Shown in pieces: positions 7,203-12,924 of a DNA stretch of 12,924 bases (positions are counted from its first letter, which is position 1; every line of letters starts with the position of its first letter). A program made the translations under genes and the position numbers. The stretch comes from an uncultured Collinsella sp. (GTDB lineage Bacteria; Actinomycetota; Coriobacteriia; Coriobacteriales; Coriobacteriaceae): NCBI GenBank assembly GCA_902470805.1, contig CABRHX010000037.1, forward strand, positions 1 through 12,924, written 5' to 3'. A model generated the notes under the pieces. The model searched no databases. It was given only the letters and a program-made list of their open reading frames with translations, and was not told the origin of the DNA.

Positions 7203-8287
7203 ACTTTATCGAAACATCGCTTTTCTACTTTCTTGTCGTTTTGCTTTCAGCGGCGCTTGCGCGCATGTCGGAAAACGGCAAGAGTAAGGCTGGGCTGGTC
7301 GCTGCCGTGGTTCTTCTTACCGCCGTCGGGGGCTTGAGGTCGTATGCGGTTGGGCAGGATACCCTGGGTTATAAAGAGGGAATCGAGTACTTCTACGCGT
7401 ATGGGACCACGATGTGGAACCATACGTTCAGCGTTCCGTACGGTGTCTTCACAAGTGCGGTGCTCCATATCTGTAACAATTACTCGTTCTTGCTCGTCGT
7501 CGAGTCGCTGATCACCAACGCCTTTTTTGCTTTCAGGCTTTGGGATTTTAGACGAACGGCATCGCTCTCGTTTGCGATGTTCGTCTATACGGCAACGGTG
7601 TTCCCGCTGTCTATGTGTCTGACGTGCCAGATGATTGCAGTCTCGCTGGTTTTCTACGCAACCAGGTTTTTAGAACAGAATAAGCCGTTGCTTTTTTGCG
7701 CTTGGTGGGCTGTTGGCGCTCTTTTGCACGCGTCCGCCCTGATAGGGGTCCTATTCCTCATCTACTACCTATTTTCCAACAAAAGCAAGAGCCGATCGCA
7801 GTTCGCCGCGAAGATGCTTGCATCGGTTGCCCTGCTGTTCCTGGCAGCTTATGCGGGCTCTAAGCTCGTCGACCGGTATGCGCGTTACTCCGTGAACGAA
7901 TCGAGCATCGGGTTGATGGTTTTTGCGCAGGCGACCGTCCTCGCGATCGCATATTTCGTCAGCCGCGAAACTGCGAATGTTGCCCCGGTTGAGAGCGACG
8001 GAACGTCGCGGCTCAAAGCCAACCGGATGCCGCTCGTGTTTTACGCTTTAGGCATTTTGGCTTCGGCGTCCTCTTATGTGATTGCCAACGCCGGCCGCAT
8101 AGCCTATTACTTCACCGTATTAGGCCCCGTGATTTTCGGAGGCTTCGTGAAGGACGCTCGGAAAATAAAAGCCCGTTTTTGTCTTGGCTGTTTTCTAGTT
8201 GTCTGGTTCCTTTTCTACGCCTTTTATGCCTATCTGCTTCATACCGGGCTTGGTATCGAGTCTTATTCGTTCGTCTGGATGGGGTAA
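7199..8287 (+). CDS. EpsG-like polysaccharide polymerase (Wzy role)
   Basis: This is a polytopic membrane protein of 362 residues with roughly nine to ten hydrophobic segments, starting with FYFLVVLLSAALA (residues 9-21) and AGLVAAVVLLTAVGGL (31-46). The short loop GLRSYAVGQDTLGYKEG (45-61) resembles the R-x-x-x-x-GxDT-x-Y signature of EpsG-family proteins, which fill the Wzy polymerase role in many Gram-positive EPS clusters. Here it would join flipped repeat units outside the membrane. It overlaps the preceding GT4 gene by ATGA. No other gene in the window looks like a Wzy protein, which supports the assignment. A hairpin begins 5 bases after its stop. Confidence 0.85.
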   Translation: MNFIETSLFYFLVVLLSAALARMSENGKSKAGLVAAVVLLTAVGGLRSYAVGQDTLGYKEGIEYFYAYGTTMWNHTFSVPYGVFTSAVLHICNNYSFLLVVESLITNAFFAFRLWDFRRTASLSFAMFVYTATVFPLSMCLTCQMIAVSLVFYATRFLEQNKPLLFCAWWAVGALLHASALIGVLFLIYYLFSNKSKSRSQFAAKMLASVALLFLAAYAGSKLVDRYARYSVNESSIGLMVFAQATVLAIAYFVSRETANVAPVESDGTSRLKANRMPLVFYALGILASASSYVIANAGRIAYYFTVLGPVIFGGFVKDARKIKARFCLGCFLVVWFLFYAFYAYLLHTGLGIESYSFVWMG

Positions 8288-8291
8288 ATAG

Positions 8292-8312
8292 TGCCCGAAA
8301 CCGTTTCGGGCA
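8292..8312. promoter_or_regulatory. 9-bp hairpin just after the polymerase gene
   Basis: TGCCCGAAA at 8292-8300 pairs perfectly with TTTCGGGCA at 8304-8312 around CCG. It starts 5 bases after the stop of the polymerase gene. No T-run follows on either strand, so it is not a standard intrinsic terminator. It could be a pause or RNA-processing site, a 3'-end stabiliser or a terminator that LoaP overrides. The rest of the 143-base gap (8313-8430) is A+T-richer and shows no gene. Confidence 0.55.
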
Positions 8313-8430
8313 TATACGAGCAAAGTCTACGTTGGTGGTTTGCATACGCCCAGGGCTTGTTCCATGTGTAGCGCAGAGAATTAAAAAGTAAAACGCTTTG
8401 TTTAAGCTCGGACTTAAGGAAATTGTATAT

Positions 8431-9378
8431 ATGGAAAGCAAAATTAAAAAATACCTAAGTGACCCGTGGATGGCCTACTGTGCCTTTACGTCGAAGGGTC
8501 TAACGAAATGGGTTTCCGACAGGACGCACCTTCGATTGATGCATCGCGCCAAGTTGGGCATGTGGCCTAGCATAGACTCGCCGGTGACCTTCACTGAGAA
8601 GATGCAGTGGCTGAAGCTTAACGATCACAACCCTGCGTACACGACCATGGTCGACAAGTACCGCGCTAAGGACCTCATTGCCTCGCGTGTGGGCTCCGAG
8701 CACGTGGTCAAGACGTTGGGCGCCTGGAATTCCGCTGATGACATCGATGTGAGTGGGCTACCGGAGAAGTTCGTACTCAAAACGAACCACGACTGCGGCG
8801 GCGTGCTCATCTGCACTGACAAGGGACACTTCGATCTCAACAGTGCCAAGGACTTTTTTCGGGGTCATTTGAAGCAGAATTATTTTTACGGGTGCAGGGA
8901 ATGGCCTTACAAGAACGTGAAGCCCGTCGTGTTCGCCGAGGAGTTCTTGGAGAGCGAGGGCGATAATGCCCGTGATGAAGACGATAACTGGGAAGGCATC
9001 GACGAGTTCGACTTCTTCTGCTTTGACGGGGAACCCCGGCTGATTTCTTATTGTCACGGGGACAAGAACGATTCTGAGAAGAGGTACAACGATTTCTACG
9101 ACACTGAGTGGAATCTGCTGCCTTTGGCGATGGGATACGCGAGTTCCGAAGAGACGATACCTGCCCCGGAGCAGCTCAGCGAGATGCTCGAGCTATCAAG
9201 GAAACTGAGTGACGGTGTACCTTTCTTGAGGGTCGACCTCTTCATCTGCAAGGGGCGCGTTCTCGTCGGCGAGCTGACTTTCTACCCGTGGGGCGGGTTT
9301 ACGCCTTTCAGCCCCGCTGAGGCGGAGAGGACGTTGGGGCAAATGGTTTCTTTGCCCCAACGTGAAAACGAGGAATGA
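8431..9378 (+). CDS. TupA-like ATP-grasp protein
   Basis: This 315-residue protein matches the TupA-like ATP-grasp family, named for a teichuronopeptide biosynthesis gene of an alkaliphilic Bacillus. Landmarks are SPVTFTEKMQWLKLNDHNP (residues 50-68), TTMVDKYRAKDLI (71-83), LPEKFVLKTNHDCGGVLICTD (in 110-130, the ATP-binding Lys and Gly loop), REWPYKNVKPVVFAEEFL (156-173), DFFCFDGEPRLI (194-205), PFLRVDL (264-270) and GELTFYP (280-286). ATP-grasp enzymes join a carboxylate to an amine through an acyl phosphate; a role in amidating uronic acids with an amino acid is inference from context. The ATG at 8431 has AAGGA about 10 bases upstream; a TTG at 8398 is less likely. An acidic insert at 174-190 and the tail after residue 303 look family-atypical, and the tail is encoded by a palindrome (9331-9363). 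Confidence 0.87.
   Translation: MESKIKKYLSDPWMAYCAFTSKGLTKWVSDRTHLRLMHRAKLGMWPSIDSPVTFTEKMQWLKLNDHNPAYTTMVDKYRAKDLIASRVGSEHVVKTLGAWNSADDIDVSGLPEKFVLKTNHDCGGVLICTDKGHFDLNSAKDFFRGHLKQNYFYGCREWPYKNVKPVVFAEEFLESEGDNARDEDDNWEGIDEFDFFCFDGEPRLISYCHGDKNDSEKRYNDFYDTEWNLLPLAMGYASSEETIPAPEQLSEMLELSRKLSDGVPFLRVDLFICKGRVLVGELTFYPWGGFTPFSPAEAERTLGQMVSLPQRENEE
9331..9363. repeat. 13-bp perfect inverted repeat at the 3' end of the ATP-grasp gene
   Basis: ACGTTGGGGCAAA at 9331-9343 is exactly reverse-complementary to 9351-9363, with the loop TGGTTTC. It ends 12 bases before the TGA and encodes the last part of the protein (from about LGQMVSLPQR). The following GAAAAC has no T-run, so it is not a typical terminator for the + strand. 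It could be a translational or processing hairpin affecting the downstream ORF, or the product of template switching. Confidence 0.8.
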
Positions 9379-9461
9379 TGGCAAACGAAAGCTGCATTCA
9401 GTGCGTGCGCATGGATAATCAGCCAGTAAGCGCGCTCCGGCGTTTCTTCATGGAGGTTTAG
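9378..9461 (+). CDS. Possible 27-residue ORF filling the gap before the flippase
   Basis: An ATG overlaps the ATP-grasp stop (TGATG), and the ORF runs 27 codons to a TAG that ends one base before the flippase ATG. ACGAGGA lies 3 bases upstream. The peptide begins MANESCIQCVRMDNQPVS and ends FFMEV, with two Cys and no motif I recognise. Its exact fit between two genes suggests translational coupling or a remnant of a deleted gene. Chance is also possible for an ORF this short, and the GGAGG near its end clearly serves the flippase. Confidence 0.3.
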   Translation: MANESCIQCVRMDNQPVSALRRFFMEV

Positions 9462-9462
9462 T

Positions 9463-10929
9463 ATGTCCGACACAAAAGACCTCCGGGCGAGGTCGGCAAG
9501 CGCGGCAAAGTGGTCTCTGGCAACCGAGATTATCGCCAAAATCATCTCGCCTATCTCGCAGCTCGTCTTAGCGAGGCTGCTGGCGCCAGAGGCGTTTGGC
9601 ATGGTGGCGACCGTCACCATGGTAGTGAGCTTTGCCGACATGTTCGCGGACGCCGGGTTCCAGAAGTACCTGGTGCAACACAGCTTCCGAGACAAAAAAG
9701 ACCTGCATGCCAACGCTAACGTGGCCTTTTGGACGAACTTCGGCATATCGGTGGTCCTGTGGTGTCTCATTGCCATATTCAACGATCCGGTGGCCACCTT
9801 CGTGGGCAATCCGTCGCTGGGCTTTCCCTTGGCCGTGGCCTGCCTCTCTCTCCCGTTGACGTCGTTTTCGAGCATTCAGATGGCGTTGTTCCACCGTAAT
9901 CTCGATTTCAAGTCGCTTATGCCGGTGAGACTGACGTCGACCTTACTTAACTTCGGCTCGACGCTTGTACTGGCGTTTATGGGATTTGGTTACTGGTCGC
10001 TTATCGTTGGCACTTTGGCGGCGAATATTGTAAATGCAGTGGGGCTGACTCTGCTGTCTGAGTGGAAACCGCGTTTTTTCTACTCCTTCAACATGCTGAA
10101 GGCTATGTTCTCATTCAGCGGATGGACGCTTTTGGAGTCGTTCACCATATGGCTTTCCTCTTGGGCGGGCACCTTTATCGTGGGGCATTTCCTGGGTGCG
10201 GCTGAGTTGGGATATTACAAGACGCCAGTCACCTTTGTGAGCGGGTGCTTCGGGATTATCACGAACGCTACGACGCCCATCTTGTTCTCGTCACTTTCGC
10301 GCCTTCAGTTTGATCGGGAAGAATACGTTGCTTATCTGCGACGCTTCCAGTTCATGGTGGCATTGTTCCTGTTGCCGTTGTCTGCGGGTATCTTCGTATT
10401 CCGCGAGCCTTTGGTGGCCCTGTTGCTCGGCGATCAGTGGGGCGAGGCGACGCTCATGTTCGGGTTGTATGGGCTGGTGCAGGGGCCGATGGTGCTGCTC
10501 TCATACTACAGCAGCGAGATGTATCGCTCTCTTGGCAAACCGCGCGTGTCTACGCTTGTGCAGGTGATGTACCTCGTGTTGATGACGCCGCTTATGACCG
10601 TGGCGGCTATGCAAGGGTTCGATGCCGTCGTGTGGGCTGATGCGGGATTGAGAATCCTTTTGATTGCTATCAACCAAGTGGTCACATATTTCGTGGTTGG
10701 CCTTTCGTTTGGGCGCACTATGTTGTCGCTCAAGGAGCCCATTTTCTGCACATCGATGATGTGCGCATTTGCATGGGTGACGTATGGACTCGCATCTAGC
10801 AACTGGCTTGGCGTCGGGTTGGACATTGTAGGGTGCGTCGTTGTCTATTTCGCGATTTGCTTTGCTTTGCCCAAGAGTAGGAGGGTGCTGCTGAAGCTGG
10901 TCAAGGGCGGCGGCTTTAAAACGTTTTGA
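9463..10929 (+). CDS. Wzx-type polysaccharide flippase
   Basis: This 488-residue polytopic membrane protein of the MOP superfamily would carry the lipid-linked repeat unit across the membrane. The N-terminal block SASAAKWSLATEIIAKIISP followed by QLVLARLLAPEAFGMVATV and ADAGFQKYLVQ (within residues 11-68) is typical of WzxC/Polysacc_synt_3-type flippases. About 12-14 hydrophobic segments follow, including GYWSLIVGTLAANIVNAVGL and AELGYYKTPVTFVSGCFG. The ATG at 9463 has GGAGG 6 bases upstream, one of the best ribosome sites in the window. It pairs functionally with the EpsG-like polymerase. The repeat unit it carries cannot be predicted from sequence. Confidence 0.93.
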   Translation: MSDTKDLRARSASAAKWSLATEIIAKIISPISQLVLARLLAPEAFGMVATVTMVVSFADMFADAGFQKYLVQHSFRDKKDLHANANVAFWTNFGISVVLWCLIAIFNDPVATFVGNPSLGFPLAVACLSLPLTSFSSIQMALFHRNLDFKSLMPVRLTSTLLNFGSTLVLAFMGFGYWSLIVGTLAANIVNAVGLTLLSEWKPRFFYSFNMLKAMFSFSGWTLLESFTIWLSSWAGTFIVGHFLGAAELGYYKTPVTFVSGCFGIITNATTPILFSSLSRLQFDREEYVAYLRRFQFMVALFLLPLSAGIFVFREPLVALLLGDQWGEATLMFGLYGLVQGPMVLLSYYSSEMYRSLGKPRVSTLVQVMYLVLMTPLMTVAAMQGFDAVVWADAGLRILLIAINQVVTYFVVGLSFGRTMLSLKEPIFCTSMMCAFAWVTYGLASSNWLGVGLDIVGCVVVYFAICFALPKSRRVLLKLVKGGGFKTF

Positions 10930-10995
10930 GGTCTGTAATTAACTTGTTGGGAGTTCCATCTCAGGACTTCCTTAAAACGAAAGAGTGGGGTATAT

Positions 10996-12036
10996 ATGCA
11001 GGATAGAAAAGTCTTCGTCACTGGCGCCGCCGGCTTCATCGGGGCGTTTCTGGTGAAGCGGCTGCTCGAAACCACCGACGACGCGATCATCGGTCTGGAC
11101 AACGTGAACAGCTACTACGACCCTGGCATCAAGGAGGCTCGCCTGCGAATGCTGGCGGAGGTGGACAAGGCGGGGCGTTTCGCCTTCGTGCGCGGCGACC
11201 TGTGCGATGCCGCGTTGATAGAGCGCCTGTTCGCTGAGAACGGCTTCGACGTTGTGGTGAACTTGGCCGCCCAGGCGGGTGTGCGGTATTCCATTGAGAA
11301 CCCGAGGGCTTACATCGACTCGAACCTGATTGGATTCTTTAACATTTTGGAAGGATGCCGTCATCACCCGGTGAAGCACCTGGTGTACGCGAGTTCGAGT
11401 TCGGTTTATGGCGGCAACGAGAAGGTTCCCTTCAGCGAGGAGGACCGCGTAGACTCCCCCGTGAGTTTGTATGCTGCCACCAAGAAGAGCAATGAACTCA
11501 TGGCCGCGGCCTACTCCAAGCTCTACTCCATCCCGGCCACGGGTCTGCGCTTCTTTACGGTGTACGGGCCCATGGGAAGGCCCGACATGGCGTACTTCGG
11601 CTTCACCGAGAAGTTGCGTCGTGGCGATACGATTAAGATTTTCAACATGGGCGATTGTAAGCGCGACTTTACGTACGTGGACGATATTGTGGAGGGCGTG
11701 CGCAGGGTCATGGACGGCGCTCCTGAGGTCAAGATCGGTGCTGATGGTTTGCCAATTGCCGCTCATCGCGTGTATAACATCGGCAATTCGAATCCCGAGA
11801 ACCTGCTGGACTTCGTGGACACCCTGCAGCGTGTGCTGGTTGAGGAGGGCGTGCTCCCCGCCGATTACGATTTCGAGGCGCATAAGCAGCTCGTTCCTAT
11901 GCAGCCTGGTGACGTGCCTGTAACCTATGCGGATACTGGCGCCTTGGAGCGCGATTTTGGTTACAAACCCGCAACGCCGCTCGAGGACGGTCTTCGTGAA
12001 TTCGCGAAGTGGTATCGCGAGTTCTACGGGAATTAG
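10996..12036 (+). CDS. UDP-glucuronate 4-epimerase
   Basis: This extended short-chain dehydrogenase/reductase of 346 residues should interconvert UDP-glucuronate and UDP-galacturonate in the cytoplasm. The NAD-binding GAAGFIG is at residues 10-16. LDNVNSYYDPGIKEARL is at 34-50 and AQAGVRYSIENPRAYIDSNL at 92-111; both are characteristic of uronate rather than plain UDP-glucose 4-epimerases. ASSSSVYG is at 132-139 and the catalytic pair Tyr159/Lys163 lies in YAATKK. FFTVYGPMGRPDMAYF (186-201) and RDFTYVDDIVEGV complete the signature. It draws on the Ugd product, so GalA is likely in the polymer. The gap before it (10930-10995) holds no gene, and its ribosome site is poor (GAGTGGGG). No second 4-epimerase or other nucleotide-sugar enzyme is in the window. 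Confidence 0.93.
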   Translation: MQDRKVFVTGAAGFIGAFLVKRLLETTDDAIIGLDNVNSYYDPGIKEARLRMLAEVDKAGRFAFVRGDLCDAALIERLFAENGFDVVVNLAAQAGVRYSIENPRAYIDSNLIGFFNILEGCRHHPVKHLVYASSSSVYGGNEKVPFSEEDRVDSPVSLYAATKKSNELMAAAYSKLYSIPATGLRFFTVYGPMGRPDMAYFGFTEKLRRGDTIKIFNMGDCKRDFTYVDDIVEGVRRVMDGAPEVKIGADGLPIAAHRVYNIGNSNPENLLDFVDTLQRVLVEEGVLPADYDFEAHKQLVPMQPGDVPVTYADTGALERDFGYKPATPLEDGLREFAKWYREFYGN

Positions 12037-12049
12037 CTGGGTGATAGCA

Positions 12050-12106
12050 ATGTCGAATGTATACAGCAGTGACCGTATTCGCTTTGGGGGGGGGGTCTAT
12101 TCTCTC
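12050..12106 (+). promoter_or_regulatory. Preferred acetyltransferase start, out of frame with the gene body
   Basis: GGTGA at 12040-12044 lies 5 bases before this ATG, 14 bases after the upstream stop. The frame encodes MSNVYSSDRIRFGGG up to the G tract and then continues in the wrong frame to a stop at 12461-12463. This frame and the acyltransferase frame differ by one base at the G tract. Confidence 0.7.
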
Positions 12107-12560
12107 AAACCATGCTTTGAGGTTTGTTTGGCTACTTCGAAAGTGCCAGAATTCGCACAATCCTTTATGGCATCTTTTTCGAAAGAGGATGGCTTGCAAA
12201 TATGGTCTCGAGATCGCGCCTGCCACCTCGATTGGCGAAGGCTTGTATCTGGGTCACGCTTTTGGCATTACGGTAAACCCGAATGCCGTTATCGGTCGCA
12301 ACTGCAATATGCACAAAGGTGTGACAATTGGTCGGGAAAACCGCGGCAAACGAAAAGGTGCGCCTGTTCTTGGCGATTGCGTTTGGCTTGGTGTCAACTC
12401 AACTATTGTTGGTGGCGTTCGTTTAGGCAACGACGTTCTCGTTGCACCGAACACTTATGTTAACTGCGACGTACCAAGCCATTCGATTGTGATTGGGCAC
12501 CCATGCAAAATCATTTCTCGAGATGGGGCAACAGACGAATATATAAACAACAGAGTCTGA
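12057..12560 (+). CDS. Serine-acetyltransferase-like O-acetyltransferase, probably phase-variable
   Basis: The C-terminal two thirds form a left-handed beta-helix acyltransferase with hexapeptide repeats. Landmarks are IGEGLYLGHAFGITVNPNAV, NMHKGVTIGRENRGKRKG, VLGDCVWLGVNSTIVGGVRL and IGHPCKII. The likely catalytic His is in LGHAFG. Related CysE-like proteins in polysaccharide clusters acetylate sugars. The given start is the first ATG in this frame, but it has no well-placed ribosome site and gives an unconserved N-terminus (MYTAVTVFAL). The ATG at 12050 has GGTGA 5 bases upstream and encodes MSNVYSSDRIRFGGG, which looks like the usual start of the family. It is in another frame, and the frames join if the ten-G tract at 12086-12095 loses one G (or gains two). 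As written the gene is probably OFF, or makes a variant N-terminus. Base composition is A+T-richer than the upstream genes. Confidence 0.8.
   Translation: MYTAVTVFALGGGSILSNHALRFVWLLRKCQNSHNPLWHLFRKRMACKYGLEIAPATSIGEGLYLGHAFGITVNPNAVIGRNCNMHKGVTIGRENRGKRKGAPVLGDCVWLGVNSTIVGGVRLGNDVLVAPNTYVNCDVPSHSIVIGHPCKIISRDGATDEYINNRV
12086..12095 (+). repeat. Ten-G homopolymer tract inside the acetyltransferase gene
   Basis: Ten consecutive Gs follow TTT within the first 15 codons. Tracts of this length are classic slipped-strand mispairing sites. Nine or twelve Gs would join the ATG at 12050 to the acyltransferase frame; ten do not. A sequencing or assembly length error is the main alternative. Confidence 0.85.
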
Positions 12561-12924
12561 ATAATAAAATCGGTTTTACATGTCTTATCCAGGATAGAGG
12601 GGGGGGGGATCGTCTTCGCTAATTACAGCGAGTTAGCGACTCAGTGAGCTTTGGCGCGCTCTGATGCGAGCGGAAGGTGAAGCAAACTGGAACGGGTAGT
12701 AGATTCCCAGAAGCTATATGCAACGTGAGTGTCAAAGATAGCGCGTCTTAACGCATAACCCTGCATTCCTCCTTTCACCGACTGGCAAAACGATTTACAC
12801 CTAATTGTCGACATTACCCACGCGATTTATCTTTGCCCCCGCATCGATCTCGCTAAACTAATAACTGTCGCTACCAGGGCATTTTCTGGTGCACATTCTA
12901 TTGGCTCCTGCGAAGATCGGAGCG
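12561..12924. other. Gene-free stretch downstream of the operon
   Basis: Stops are frequent in all frames and I see no convincing gene, tRNA or insertion sequence. It holds the second ten-G tract (12599-12608), a 6-bp inverted repeat CGCTAA/TTAGCG (12617-12622 with 12633-12638, 10-base loop), and a weak promoter-like pair TTGTCG (12805-12810) and TATCTT (12828-12833) with 17-base spacing. No hairpin with a T-run marks the end of the operon. Confidence 0.6.
12599..12608 (+). repeat. Second ten-G tract, between genes
   Basis: Ten consecutive Gs lie 38 bases after the acetyltransferase stop, preceded by AGGATAGA and followed by ATCGTC. The tract is outside any supported gene, so length change could at most alter a promoter, leader or unrecognised ORF. 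The flanks do not resemble those of the first tract. Confidence 0.8.

Noticed and set aside
8292..8312. Intrinsic terminator after the polymerase gene
   Set aside because: The stem is strong but no T-run follows on either strand, and related genes continue downstream, so I list it only as a hairpin of unknown role.
9331..9363. Intrinsic terminator at the end of the ATP-grasp gene
   Set aside because: The palindrome is inside coding sequence and is followed by GAAAACGAGG, not Ts. The flippase, a required partner, lies immediately downstream.
12050..12463. Separate protein in the frame starting at 12050 beyond the G tract
   Set aside because: After the tract the frame has no family features and simply runs antiparallel in sense to the acyltransferase frame until a stop. 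Only its first 15 codons look meaningful.
12641..12766. 41-codon minus-strand ORF starting MQGYALRRAIFD
   Set aside because: It has AAAGGAGG just before the ATG, but only one base separates them, which is too close for normal initiation. The peptide matches no family I know. It may be chance or part of a dispersed repeat.
12805..12833. Promoter TTGTCG-17-TATCTT near the right edge
   Set aside because: The spacing is right but both boxes match the consensus poorly and no gene follows within the window. I mention it only within the gene-free stretch.
1..12924. CRISPR arrays, tRNA or rRNA genes, insertion sequences
   Set aside because: I found no regularly spaced repeats, cloverleaf-like segments or transposase motifs on either strand.

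Overview
The window reads as one complete Wzx/Wzy-type cell-surface polysaccharide (capsule or exopolysaccharide) operon of a high-GC Gram-positive bacterium. My best guess is a gut Actinomycetota of the class Coriobacteriia (Collinsella or Olsenella-like). That guess rests on GC-rich codon use, a LoaP-type NusG paralogue heading the cluster, an EpsG-type polymerase and a TupA-like ATP-grasp protein. It is inferred from gene content, not from a marker gene.

Layout, all on the + strand: a promoter-side region with inverted repeats (1-146); a LoaP-like antiterminator (147-737); a short leader with a perfect 7-bp GNRA-loop hairpin (738-820); a priming phosphoglycosyltransferase (821-1621); a GT2 glycosyltransferase (1625-2542); UDP-glucose 6-dehydrogenase (2586-3857); a GT4 glycosyltransferase (3863-5155); a D-glucuronyl C5-epimerase-family protein (5152-6102); a second GT4 glycosyltransferase (6099-7202); an EpsG-like polymerase (7199-8287); a 143-bp gap with a hairpin; a TupA-like ATP-grasp protein (8431-9378); a possible 27-codon ORF (9378-9461); a Wzx flippase (9463-10929); UDP-glucuronate 4-epimerase (10996-12036); an O-acetyltransferase interrupted by a ten-G tract (about 12050-12560); and a gene-free tail with a second ten-G tract (12561-12924).

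How the genes fit together (inference): Ugd makes UDP-GlcA and the 4-epimerase turns part of it into UDP-GalA. The priming transferase loads the first sugar phosphate on undecaprenyl phosphate and three glycosyltransferases extend it. Wzx flips the unit and the EpsG-like protein polymerises it. The C5-epimerase homologue could invert GlcA to IdoA, as in animal heparan sulfate. The TupA-like ligase could amidate uronate carboxylates, and the acetyltransferase could O-acetylate the product in a phase-variable way. The predicted product is an acidic, uronic-acid-rich, glycosaminoglycan-like polymer with three possible tailoring steps.

Two kinds of DNA structure are not explained by the genes. 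The first is a set of perfect or near-perfect palindromes in the leader, between genes and inside coding sequence; the most striking is two overlapping hairpins that share an arm inside the first GT4 gene. The second is a pair of ten-G homopolymer tracts at the 3' end of the locus. One of them separates the well-placed start codon of the acetyltransferase from its reading frame.
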